Source: Serratia rubidaea (GTDB taxonomy: Bacteria; Pseudomonadota; Gammaproteobacteria; Enterobacterales; Enterobacteriaceae). From it: 64,000 bases of DNA. Positions 10,114 through 21,321 of the stretch are shown one piece after another. A model generated the notes under the pieces. That model made no database searches. It was not told the origin of the DNA and saw only the letters and a list, made by a program, of their open reading frames with translations. The stretch's first letter is position 1. Each line of letters starts with the position of its first letter. The DNA lies in NCBI GenBank assembly GCA_901472405.1, contig LR590463.1, positions 992,001-1,056,000 on the forward strand, in the 5' to 3' direction. The position numbers were made by a program, and so were the translations under genes.

Positions 10114-10636
10114 TGAATCACCTCAAGGTATCTGTCGTTACTGGCCCATATTTCTTGTCGCGTTCGTAGCGGCATTATAATGCATACAGATAGACTCTGT
10201 CTCTGCTAGGTCATATATATAAAGTACTTGGTGAGTATTCAGGGTATTTAGTTTCGTTTCTCAGCCACCTAATAGCACCGATCCTTCCTATTCTGTTCTA
10301 TTCTCAGAAGATTACCACAAAGAATAGTTAACCAAAAAGTATTGTTTTATTATCTGTTTTTTAATTATGCTAAATGAATTTGGTTAGTGGTTGGATTTAT
10401 TCGTTAGCTTTAATAGCTGAGGTAAATGTAACTCGTAGTATGGTCATTATGGATGGTACTCATCGATGATTATATTTTTGAATGTTCTAAGTTGAATCTT
10501 GTATGTGCGAACATATTAAAATAGAATTTTCCTTAATTAAAGATTGATTTTCTGGGTAATTTACTTAATGGGAATTAGCTGGTAGATACTCCTGTTCGGT
10601 GAGTAATGGAATGTACGATGATAAGGATTTCTACCT
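10114..10636. other. AT-rich intergenic stretch in the tRNA-adjacent island
   Basis: About 520 bp of low-GC DNA without a convincing reading frame, much AT-richer than the flanking core genes. It should contain the promoter of the DUF3289 gene (AAGGA lies 10-15 bp before its ATG) and that of the leftward secreted protein. I see no integrase remnant and no copy of the tRNA 3' end. Confidence 0.5.
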
Positions 10637-11485
10637 ATGGCCGCATTACAATTCCCTTGTGTTATATTTAAAACTAAAAAGATAATGGATGACTATGCTG
10701 CAGACGATATGCAGTATGGGGATTTGTCAGAGTCTCAACTGAAAAAGAATTTTAATTTGCTAGATGTTTCTGCTAGAGCTAATCCTTACACGTTGACTAA
10801 AATATCTCCGTTTACCCACTCCCATTCGATGTTTCCTATCATGCGTGGGGAGGGAGAAAAGTTAACCAAACAGGCATGTACAAAAATTCTTTTTGATGAG
10901 TTCCGTTATCTATCAAGTATCTTCGCACTTTATGGTCCTTATAAATACTTGATTGAGAATATGATAACTCATATGCAGAATGGTAACGGGGCGCCGTTCA
11001 GTAGTCTACATTTAAATGCCGCATTAAAAGAGCAGATACTTACCGATAGAACAGAAAATAGTACACTTCTATTACTAAAAAATGCTTTTGACTATTATAT
11101 TGATTGGAGTAATAAGTGTTATCCTATGGAATCACTGAGTGAGGTGAAGGGAGCGATTCTTAGAGGTAAATTACCCAAGTTTAACAGGTTTCAAGATAAT
11201 TTTAATGGTATGGGGATAACAGTTCATGACATTTGGTCTATGCACATCACGATAAAGTCACTATCTTTTGATAATGATCGTTATCGTGCTGTAGTACACT
11301 ACAGAGCACAAGATCACTTTGGGTTAGACAGTAACGATATTTTGAATGCGAAATTTAAACAGTTTCGTTTTTTTCGTATCTGGTTTGTGTTACAACATTA
11401 TAACCAGTTTGGTTTCAGACCATTTATGACTAATATGGAAACTACAGTAGAGATCTGCGGGGAACGAAATGCAAGTAAAAAATAA
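10637..11485 (+). CDS. DUF3289 family protein, putative interbacterial effector
   Basis: A 282-residue protein without signal peptide or membrane helix. The C-terminal third carries the DUF3289 signature: RAQDHFGLDSNDI followed by FRFFRIWFVLQHYNQFGFRPF and a final METTVEICG. The DHFGLD-x2-D block resembles catalytic blocks of several toxin families, but the reaction is unknown to me. An AAGGA site precedes the ATG. The next gene starts 17 bp before this one ends, so translation is probably coupled. The DUF943 and lipoprotein genes that follow suggest a toxin with its immunity proteins; this is inference. Low GC supports horizontal acquisition. Confidence 0.75.
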   Translation: MAALQFPCVIFKTKKIMDDYAADDMQYGDLSESQLKKNFNLLDVSARANPYTLTKISPFTHSHSMFPIMRGEGEKLTKQACTKILFDEFRYLSSIFALYGPYKYLIENMITHMQNGNGAPFSSLHLNAALKEQILTDRTENSTLLLLKNAFDYYIDWSNKCYPMESLSEVKGAILRGKLPKFNRFQDNFNGMGITVHDIWSMHITIKSLSFDNDRYRAVVHYRAQDHFGLDSNDILNAKFKQFRFFRIWFVLQHYNQFGFRPFMTNMETTVEICGERNASKK

Positions 11486-11938
11486 AAATCTGCTCTATAT
11501 ACTGGCAATGATTGCCTTTCTCCTTGTTGGCTCTTTCTTTTGGTTCTCGCTGCGTACGGTTGAAATTTTCGCTGTTCATGAAAATGATAATTTTAGTGAT
11601 GTTTTGGTCAAAGAATTTCCTCTCACGGACCACGGAAAAATAAACTGGTGGCTGAACAATAAAGCCATGCTAAAGGAGCGCTTTAACATTCCCAAGCGGC
11701 AAGTTACGGCAGTTTTACCATAACCTTCTGGGACTTTGGTAACGGTTATCAAGAAGAAGGTAAATATGACAGGCTGTGCTTTGATGATATGAAAACTAAG
11801 AATAATTGTATCGATAAAAACCCCTGTTTTCCGTTAGACAGATCAAGAACGATCGCCTGCTCTTTATTACATATGATGGACGTTATTCACTGAACGATAA
11901 GGGAGAAGTGGTCAAGATTAAGCGTGAATATGATTAAA
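11469..11938 (+). CDS. DUF943 family membrane protein, copy 1 (two frameshifts)
   Basis: Starts MQVKNKNLLYILAMIAFLLV with one N-terminal membrane helix, then LRTVEIFAVHENDNFSDVLV and FPLTDHGKINWWLNNKAML, the DUF943 signature. Near 11705 the frame changes, to read FTITFWDFGNGYQEEGKYD and LCFDDMKTKNNC. Near 11825 it changes again, to end YDGRYSLNDKGEVVKIK with TAA at 11936-11938. The complete protein (about 156 residues) is clearly related to the copy at 12438-12908, which is intact. That supports base errors or recent decay here. Overlap with the DUF3289 gene suggests a paired immunity role (inferred). Confidence 0.75.
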
Positions 11939-12286
11939 CATCTTTCTTTATGTTTTTTGTTTGTCCTTCTAACGGGATGTGGCGGCGATAGGCTTACTTT
12001 TCATCAGGAGGGTGATGCTACCGTAGATAAAAACCGCATATGCATAACTTCTACTCCTGGGAATACGCTGGAGTATTACTCATTAACATCATCAGAAAAT
12101 AATTATGAAAAACCACTGGCGATGAAGGATGGGATCGTAAAGAGATATCCTGATACCTGTATTCCATTCTTATTGAAGAAGAGTACGAGCTATGAGCTTA
12201 TCTACGCACTTAGTGACCAGCATTACCGATTTGAATTTATAACCGATGATCATAAAAAGGTAACAAAAACATACGGCAAACCATAG
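11924..12286 (+). CDS. Small lipoprotein, putative immunity lipoprotein
   Basis: A 120-residue protein with a lipoprotein signal peptide and lipobox LLTGC, then GGDRLTFHQEGDATV and a beta-rich remainder with two further cysteines. It overlaps the end of the preceding DUF943 gene by 15 bp. ATG 11924 and ATG 11930 are both possible starts. It resembles small periplasmic lipoproteins annotated as type VI immunity proteins, which share the CGGDRL-type start. That assignment rests on memory of the family plus context, not on a search. A periplasmic location would fit protection against a toxin acting in the periplasm. Confidence 0.65.
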   Translation: MNMIKHLSLCFLFVLLTGCGGDRLTFHQEGDATVDKNRICITSTPGNTLEYYSLTSSENNYEKPLAMKDGIVKRYPDTCIPFLLKKSTSYELIYALSDQHYRFEFITDDHKKVTKTYGKP

Positions 12287-12437
12287 TATATCCGGTGTTT
12301 TCCAGGGGGGGGGTAGTATTGAAAAGGGTTGTCATAGGAGATAGCTTTCATGTTAGACAGGAACGTTACACAGAGAGTTTATATGGCGTCCAGTGTTGGA
12401 ATTATTAGCTGCTGTTAAGCCATACATGGAGGAGGTA

Positions 12438-12908
12438 ATGAAAGTAAGGCATAATATTTTACGCTATGCATCATTATTGCTGGTTGGTTGCATGCTTGTC
12501 GGATATGCGATCTCTTTATCGTTACGCACGGCAGAGATTGCTGCAGTTCATACTAATGATAACTTCAGTGACGTCTTGGTGACCAATTTCCCGCTAACTG
12601 ACAAAGGTAAAATAAACTGGTGGTTGGCGAATAAGAATAAGTTAAGTGAAAACTATGGTATACCTACCCCATCTCCTGATTCTGGGCGTTTCTCCATTAC
12701 TTTTTGGGATTTTAGTGACGATTATAAAAAGAAAGAAAAATACGACAGGCTTTGTTTTCCTGAGATGAAGAAAGATGTGAACTGCATTGAAAAAGATGCC
12801 GTGCTTATTGTGAGTAATAACCGTGCGGGGAGTGTATTTTTCACCGTGAATAATGGGCGGTATATGATAAAAGATAATAGCGACATTGTGAAACTGAAAG
12901 GGTGGTAA
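12438..12908 (+). CDS. DUF943 family membrane protein, copy 2
   Basis: A 156-residue intact protein starting MKVRHNILRYASLLLVG behind GGAGG. It has one membrane helix (about residues 8-29) and the DUF943 blocks LRTAEIAAVHTNDNFSDVLV, FPLTDKGKINWW, FSITFWDFSDDYKKKEKYD and CFPEMKKDVNC. It is a paralogue of the gene at 11469, separated from it by the lipoprotein and a spacer with a run of seven G near 12306-12312. Duplicated immunity-like genes next to one effector are common in effector/immunity loci. The function here is inferred from context. Confidence 0.8.
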   Translation: MKVRHNILRYASLLLVGCMLVGYAISLSLRTAEIAAVHTNDNFSDVLVTNFPLTDKGKINWWLANKNKLSENYGIPTPSPDSGRFSITFWDFSDDYKKKEKYDRLCFPEMKKDVNCIEKDAVLIVSNNRAGSVFFTVNNGRYMIKDNSDIVKLKGW

Positions 12909-13008
12909 CGACTGTTATATCACGGAACATATATGGTTGATATGGACGTGATAAAGTAAAAATGCAACGAGAGGGTTTATCTTAATTATGGGGTTTCTTA
13001 CAGGAATA

Positions 13009-13038
13009 AAAATACTGGCCAAACACGACCAGTATTTT
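13009..13038. terminator. Bidirectional terminator between convergent genes
   Basis: AAAATACTGG, a ten-base loop, then CCAGTATTTT. The stem is flanked by A-rich and T-rich ends, so it can stop transcription from the DUF943 gene on the left and the leftward lipoprotein gene on the right. Confidence 0.8.
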
Positions 13039-13051
13039 CATTAACTGCGCG

Positions 13052-13390
13052 TTAGCCTAAGACCAGCCTCCACTTGCCGCTGTCTTTGATAAACTGTAAC
13101 GTGCTGATGGTTTTCGATATGCCTACCAGCGGCATTTTGGTTTCCATTTCTACTTCACAGCTGTATTTTGTATCTCCGGATTTTGAACAGGATATTTTTC
13201 TGGCAGAAACAAGGGAGATTCTATTGCTTTCTTCTTTAGCAAGTTCACCAATCAGTTCTTCGCGCTGTTTATTGCTTTCATCGTAAGACTCTTGTATCGC
13301 TTTGGTGATGTCACTCTCTGAAGGCTCAGATGAACAGCCTGATAACAAAAATGCCATGCCCAACATGCCGGCAGTCATTATTTTCTTCAT
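13052..13390 (-). CDS. Small lipoprotein of unknown function
   Basis: From ATG at 13390 the product is 112 residues. It has a lipoprotein signal (MKKIMTAGMLGMAFLLSGC), then a charged, probably helical segment (SESDITKAIQESYDESNKQ) and a C-terminal beta-like region with a cysteine pair (ISCSKSGDTKYSCEVEME). A longer frame begins nine codons upstream, but this ATG sits directly at the signal peptide. I do not recognise a characterised family. It is convergent with the DUF943 gene and closes the AT-rich island. Confidence 0.7.
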   Translation of the reverse strand: MKKIMTAGMLGMAFLLSGCSSEPSESDITKAIQESYDESNKQREELIGELAKEESNRISLVSARKISCSKSGDTKYSCEVEMETKMPLVGISKTISTLQFIKDSGKWRLVLG

Positions 13391-13772
13391 TAAATATTCC
13401 CTTTTTGAATGATGCAATCTAATTTATTGATATTTTAAATGGCTACTGTTAATCCCGTTTATAGCCTTCCGTAGTATACTTGCGCTTAAGTGTTTTTCAC
13501 TTGCTTTTTGACATCGCAAGGCTGTTTTTATGCTCTGCTTCAGAGCGCAACGCTGTTATTTATCCGTTTTGATAGGAAAAGATTTATATATATTATGATT
13601 AAGGACTGCGGATATATGTCCTGATTTGTTATCATGGCAAGGCCCGTTGTTATTTTTTCCGCGCGTTTATCAGCACATGTCGGTTGTGGCATGCCGAACG
13701 GCGGCGGAGAAGCGGGCGCAAGGACAGCGGCTGAGCGCCTTGTTCAGCCCATTTTATGGAGATTTCACCGTT
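13391..13772. other. Intergenic region closing the AT-rich island, with two small hairpins
   Basis: Contains AAGTG-ttttt-CACTT (13488-13502) and GCTCTG-ctt-CAGAGC (13532-13546), and a TATACT hexamer at 13475. No convincing coding frame is seen. It presumably carries the promoter of the L,D-transpeptidase gene. I looked for a copy of the tRNA-Thr 3' end that would mark an attachment site and did not find one. Confidence 0.45.
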
Positions 13773-14342
13773 ATGCATCGCCTCAAGCGTCCCGGCCGCG
13801 TCGGCCGCTACCTGCTGGTTTTTTTCACGCTGCTGGTGCTTTGTCCGCTGGCCTATAGCTGGCTGATGGCGCGCTTTGGCTACGGCGATCCGCCGGCGCA
13901 GCGCGCCGCGGCAGAGCAGATTGACCAGGTGCTGATTCGCAAGGCGTCGCGCACGCTGAGCCTGCTGAAGGATAATCAGGTGGTGGCCAGCTATTCTGTC
14001 GCGCTCGGCGGCGCGGCGGACGGCGGCGCTAAAATGCGCGAGGGCGATCAGAAAACGCCGGAAGGCGACTACAGCATCGACTGGCGCAATTCCCGCTCCA
14101 AGTATTATCTCAGCCTGCATATCTCTTACCCGGATGCTGACGATAGCGCACGGGCCAAAGCGGGCGGTTATTCTCCGGGCAGTCATATTATGATCCACGG
14201 CCAGCCCAACGGCTGGGGATGGCTGGCGCCGCTGCTACAGCGTCTGGACTGGACCGATGGCTGCATTGCGGTGACCAACGCCGAGATGAAGGAGCTGTGG
14301 TCGCTGGTGCCGACCGGTACGCCGGTGCGTATTGAGCCGTAA
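13773..14342 (+). CDS. L,D-transpeptidase family protein (YkuD domain), YafK-like
   Basis: A 189-residue protein with an N-terminal membrane anchor or signal (about residues 11-31, YLLVFFTLLVLCPLAYSWL) and a YkuD catalytic domain. The motif His (SHIMIHGQPN) and the catalytic block DWTDGCIAVTN, with its Cys, are both present. Such enzymes cross-link peptidoglycan or attach or cleave lipoproteins on it. ATG 13773 is chosen because the signal follows directly and GGAG lies about 12 bp upstream. An upstream in-frame extension looks non-coding. Confidence 0.85.
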   Translation: MHRLKRPGRVGRYLLVFFTLLVLCPLAYSWLMARFGYGDPPAQRAAAEQIDQVLIRKASRTLSLLKDNQVVASYSVALGGAADGGAKMREGDQKTPEGDYSIDWRNSRSKYYLSLHISYPDADDSARAKAGGYSPGSHIMIHGQPNGWGWLAPLLQRLDWTDGCIAVTNAEMKELWSLVPTGTPVRIEP

Positions 14343-14438
14343 ACCGACGGGGGCGTGCGGCGCTCCCTTGCCCGGTGACGAAAAATATTCCCGGCTGTGG
14401 CATGATACTGCGGACCACTTTGGAATCAGGGGATGAAT

Positions 14439-15509
14439 GTGAAACCGGTAACGCTATACGATGTCGCAGCGCACGCGGGCGTCTCTTATCAGACCGTCTC
14501 CCGCGTCGTTAATCAGGCCAACCACGTTTCCGCCAAAACCCGTGAGAAAGTTGAAGCCGCGATGGCGGCGCTCAATTACATTCCCAACCGCGTCGCCCAG
14601 CAGCTGGCGGGCAAGCAGCTGCCGCTGATCGGCGTCGTTACCGCCAACCTGGCGCTGCATGCGCCGTCGCAGATTGTCGCCGCCATTAAGTCCCGCGCCG
14701 ATCGCGTCGGCGCCGGCGTGGTGGTCGGCATGGTGGAACGCAGCGGCGTAGAGGCGTGTCAGGCGGCGGTGCACAACCTGCTGACGCAGCGGGTCAACGG
14801 GTTGATCGTTAACTACCCGCTGGATGAACAAGACGCCGTTGCGGTGGCCGCGGCCTGCGGCAATGTGCCGGTGGTGTTCCTCGATGTCTCCGATAGTTAT
14901 CCCGTTAACAGTATTATTTTCTCCCATGACGACGGCGCGCGGCTGGGGGTTGAGCACCTGCTGCAGCACGGTCATCAACGCATTGCGCTGCTGACGGGGC
15001 CGCTGACTTCCATCTCGGCGCGGCTGCGGCTGGCGGGGTGGCACAAGTATCTGGCGCTACATCAGCTGCAGCCCGTGGCGCAAATCGAAGGCGACTGGAG
15101 CGCAATGTCCGGTTTCCAGCAGACGTCGCAGATGCTGAATGATGGCACGCTTCCCACGGCGATACTGGTCGGTAACGACCAGATGGCGCTGGGGGCGATG
15201 CGTGCGATAAGCGAATTTGGCCTGCGCGTCGCGACCGATATCTCGTTGATCGGCTATGACGATACCGAAGACAGCTCCTGCTATATCCCACCGCTGACCA
15301 CTATCAAGCAGGATTTTCCGCAGCTGGGGCAGAGCAGCGTCGACAGGCTGCTGCAGCTCTCCCATGGTGAAGCCGTGACCGGCAACCAGCTGCTGCCGGT
15401 CACGCTGGTCAAACGCAAAACCGTCCTGCCGCCCGACGCGCAGACCTCCTCTCCCCAGGCGCTGGCCGAGTCGCTGTTGCAGCTTGCACGGCAGGTGTCA
15501 CGTCTGTAA
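14439..15509 (+). CDS. lacI: Lac repressor LacI
   Basis: A 356-residue repressor strikingly close to E. coli LacI along its length. The DNA-binding domain KPVTLYDVAAHAGVSYQTVS keeps the recognition helix YQTVS, and the hinge VAQQLAGKQ and the core (ERSGVEAC, GWHKYLALHQ, YDDTEDSSCYIPPLT) are conserved, as is the tetramerisation tail LAESLLQLARQVSRL. GTG 14439 corresponds to the E. coli GTG start and lies behind GGGGATGA. ATG 14433 is an alternative adding two residues. It binds the operators in the lacZ promoter and gene, and is released by allolactose. Confidence 0.95.
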   Translation: MKPVTLYDVAAHAGVSYQTVSRVVNQANHVSAKTREKVEAAMAALNYIPNRVAQQLAGKQLPLIGVVTANLALHAPSQIVAAIKSRADRVGAGVVVGMVERSGVEACQAAVHNLLTQRVNGLIVNYPLDEQDAVAVAAACGNVPVVFLDVSDSYPVNSIIFSHDDGARLGVEHLLQHGHQRIALLTGPLTSISARLRLAGWHKYLALHQLQPVAQIEGDWSAMSGFQQTSQMLNDGTLPTAILVGNDQMALGAMRAISEFGLRVATDISLIGYDDTEDSSCYIPPLTTIKQDFPQLGQSSVDRLLQLSHGEAVTGNQLLPVTLVKRKTVLPPDAQTSSPQALAESLLQLARQVSRL

Positions 15510-15583
15510 GCGCAGGCGTCATCCATCACCTGGGTTAACCGTGTGGCGAAGCGCTCACATTTCTCGTCGTCAATCATCATTAA

Positions 15584-15599
15584 TGTGAGTCGGCTCACT
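15584..15599 (+). promoter_or_regulatory. CRP-cAMP site of the lac promoter
   Basis: TGTGAGTCGGCTCACT fits TGTGA-N6-TCACA with one change. Its centre is about 62 bp before the probable transcription start, the class I position used in E. coli lac. It predicts catabolite activation of lacZY. Confidence 0.93.
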
Positions 15600-15616
15600 C
15601 ATTAAACAGCCGCTCC

Positions 15617-15646
15617 TTTACAGTGTTTGTCCCGTCTCCGTATGTT
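15617..15646 (+). promoter_or_regulatory. lacZY promoter
   Basis: The -35 element TTTACA (15617-15622) and -10 element TATGTT (15641-15646) are separated by 18 bp. These are the same hexamers and spacing as E. coli lacP. Transcription should start at about 15653-15654. Confidence 0.93.
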
Positions 15647-15653
15647 CTTGGTT

Positions 15654-15674
15654 AATTGTGAGCGGATATCAATT
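15654..15674 (+). promoter_or_regulatory. Primary lac operator O1
   Basis: The 21 bp site contains AATTGTGAGCGG and then ATATCAATT. It differs from E. coli O1 only at the base that makes GGATAT instead of GGATAA. It overlaps the transcription start, as expected for repression by LacI. Confidence 0.95.
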
Positions 15675-15682
15675 TGTAATAG

Positions 15683-18808
<3,126 letters not shown>

Positions 18809-18823
18809 CTGAGGAAATCCATG

Positions 18824-20072
18824 ATGTATTATTTAAAAAATACTAATTTTGGATGTTCGGTTTTTTCTTCTTCTTTTACTTTTTTATTATGGGGCCTATT
18901 TCCCGTTCTTCCCCATCTGGCTGCACGAGATCAACCATATCAGCCAGCGGGACACCGGCGTGATTTTTGCCTGTATTTCGCTGTTTTCTCTGCTGTTCCA
19001 GCCGGTTTTCGGCCTGCTTTCCGACAAGCTCGGCTTGCGTAAACACCTGCTGTGGACGATCACCGGCATGCTGGTAATGTTCGCCCCGTTCTTTATTTAC
19101 ATCTTCGGGCCGTTATTACAGTTTAATATTTTATTGGGGTCGATCGTCGGTGGGATCTATCTCGGCTTTATTTACAACGCCGGCGCGCCGGCGATCGAAG
19201 CCTATATCGAAAAGGTCAGCCGCCGCAGCCGTTTTGAATTCGGCCGCGCGCGCATGTTCGGCTGCGTGGGCTGGGCGCTGTGCGCCTCGATCGTCGGCGT
19301 TATGTTCACCATCAATAATGAATTTGTGTTCTGGCTGGGATCCGGCTGCGCCGTTATTCTGGCGCTGCTGCTGTTCTTTTCGCGCACTGAGACGCACTCT
19401 TCCGCGGCGGTGGCGGATGCCGTGGGCGCCAACCAGAACGCCTTCAGCCTGAAGCTGGCCCTGGAGCTGTTCAGGCAGCCGAAACTGTGGTTCCTGTCGC
19501 TGTATGTGGTGGGCGTCTCCTGTACCTACGATGTGTTTGACCAGCAGTTCGCCAACTTTTTCACCTCGTTCTTCTCCTCCGGTGAGCAGGGCACCCGGGT
19601 GTTTGGCTATGTCACTACGCTGGGCGAACTGTTGAACGCCACCATCATGTTTTTTGCACCGCTGATCGTTAACCGCATCGGCGGCAAGAATGCGCTGCTG
19701 CTGGCGGGCGCCATTATGTCGGTGCGTATTATCGGCTCCTCGTTCGCCACCTCGGCGCTGGAAGTGGTGATCCTGAAAACCCTGCATATGTTTGAGGTGC
19801 CGTTCCTGATTGTCGGCTGCTTCAAATACATTACCAGTCAGTTTGAGGTGCGCTTTTCGGCCACCGTCTATCTGGTATGTTTCTGCTTCTTCAAACAGCT
19901 GGCGATGATTTTTATGTCGGTGCTGGCAGGCAATATGTATGAAAGCATCGGCTTCCAGGGCGCGTATCTGGTGCTGGGGCTGGTCACGCTGGGCTTTACG
20001 CTGATGTCGGCGTTCACCCTCAGCGGCCCCGGACCGTTCTCGCTGCGCCGCCGGGCCAAAGAGGCGCTGTAA
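18824..20072 (+). CDS. lacY: Lactose permease LacY (two homopolymer frameshifts near the start)
   Basis: Proton/lactose symporter of 12 membrane helices, nearly identical in layout to E. coli LacY. The start MYYLKNTNF is at ATG 18824 (ATG 18821 is adjacent). One T is missing near 18850 and one G near 18893; restoring them gives [20 protein letters not shown], the expected first helix. Transport residues are visible: Glu in [11 protein letters not shown], Arg in [12 protein letters not shown], Glu in LGELLNAT, and the His-Glu pair in LHMFEVPF. Repaired length is about 417 residues. It is the second gene of the lac operon; no lacA follows. Confidence 0.95.
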
Positions 20073-20081
20073 CGCGGGCGG

Positions 20082-20104
20082 GGGCGCAGCGCTATGCTGC
20101 GCCC
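20082..20104 (+). terminator. Hairpin after lacY
   Basis: GGGCGCAGC-gctat-GCTGCGCCC is a perfect 9 bp stem 10 bp after the lacY stop. There is no T-run after it, so termination is likely but not certain. It marks the end of the lac operon at the place where lacA would begin. Confidence 0.6.
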
Positions 20105-20264
20105 GATGCAGAGCACGATTTCCCTCTGGTGGCGGAGGCGGCGAGGGACTAACATCCTGTGTTGCCCGCGTGTTGCCGGCCCGTAGCCCTGAGGATAACC
20201 CTATTGCGCCTATTTTTCCCGTTTCCGCCGCGTTATCGGCGATTATTCGTGGTCGCCGCAGGCG

Positions 20265-21237
20265 GTGGATCAACGCTTTCGCAATGCCCGCGCCGCCGCG
20301 CCGGATGAACTGCCGACCTCGACGCTACGCGTGTGGTGGAATTTCTTTTTCAATAAACCGCGCGGCACCGTGCCGGACGGCGACATCCCGCTCAGCCCGC
20401 TGACGCGGGAGATGCTGCGGCAGGCGCCGGACCGCAGCCTGTACCGGCTGGGCCATTCGACGCTGCTGATTAAACTGCGCGGCCAGTGGGTGGCTGACCG
20501 ATCCGGTGTTTTCCGAGCGCGCCTCGCCGCTGTCGTTCGTTGGCCCGAAGCGCTTCCATGCGCCGCCGATTGCGCTGGCCGATCTGCCGCCGATCCGCGG
20601 GGTGATTTTATCGCACGATCATTATGATCATCTGGACGCCGCCGCAATCCGCGCGCTGGACGGCAAGACGGCGCTGTTTTTGGCGCCGCTGGGCGTGGGC
20701 GACCGTCTGATCGACTGGGGTATTGCGCCGCAGAAGGTGCAGCAGTTTGACTGGTGGCAGGGAACGGAGGTGGACGGTCTGCAGCTGACGGCCACGCCGG
20801 CGCAGCACTTTTCCGGCCGAAGCCTGCGCGACGGCAATCGTACGCTGTGGGCCTCCTGGGTGATCATTGACGACGATATGCGGCTGTTCTTCAGCGGCGA
20901 CAGCGGCTACTTCAGCGGTTTTGCCGAGATCGGGCGGCGGTTCGGGCCATTCGACGTGACGCTGATGGAAACCGGCGCCTATGACAAGCAGTGGCCCTAT
21001 GTGCATATGCACCCTGAGCAGACGGTGCAGGCGCATCAGGATCTGGGCGGGCGCTGGCTGGTGCCGATCCATAACGGCACCTTTGATCTAAGCATGCATC
21101 TCTGGGAAGATCCGTTCGATCGGGTGACGCGCCTGGCCGCCGAGCGTGCGATCTCACTGTCAACGCCGATGATGGGCGAGCGTCTCGATCTGACGCAGCC
21201 GCACGCCGGCAGCCGCTGGTGGCGGGCTGAATCATAA
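20265..21237 (+). CDS. MBL-fold metallo-hydrolase, RomA/NAPE-PLD-like (frameshifted; 5' end unresolved)
   Basis: The C-terminal 243 residues contain the metallo-beta-lactamase motifs: LSHDHYDHLD (HxHxDH), PAQHFSGR, FFSGDSGYF and VPIHNGTFDL, which bind two metals. N-terminal sequence in another frame (STLRVWWNFFFNKPRG, GHSTLLIKLRGQWV) joins it after one missing base near 20495, giving TDPVFSERASP. The frame extends upstream (GDYSWSPQAVDQ) to about 20187, where a further base seems to be lost, so the true start is unclear. Members of this group hydrolyse phosphodiesters or phospholipid-like substrates; the substrate here is unknown. Confidence 0.8.
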
Positions 21238-21321
21238 GCTGACCACATAATTGGTGAAAAAAAGCGGCGGAGAATCGCTATTCTTGTGGCAGGGCATTTT
21301 TCCTTGATTGAGATCTCTGAC

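Noticed and set aside
13440..13772. Right-hand attachment repeat of a tRNA-Thr integrated island
   Set aside because: No copy of the tRNA 3' sequence (such as CCTATTATCGGCACCA) was found in this interval by reading.
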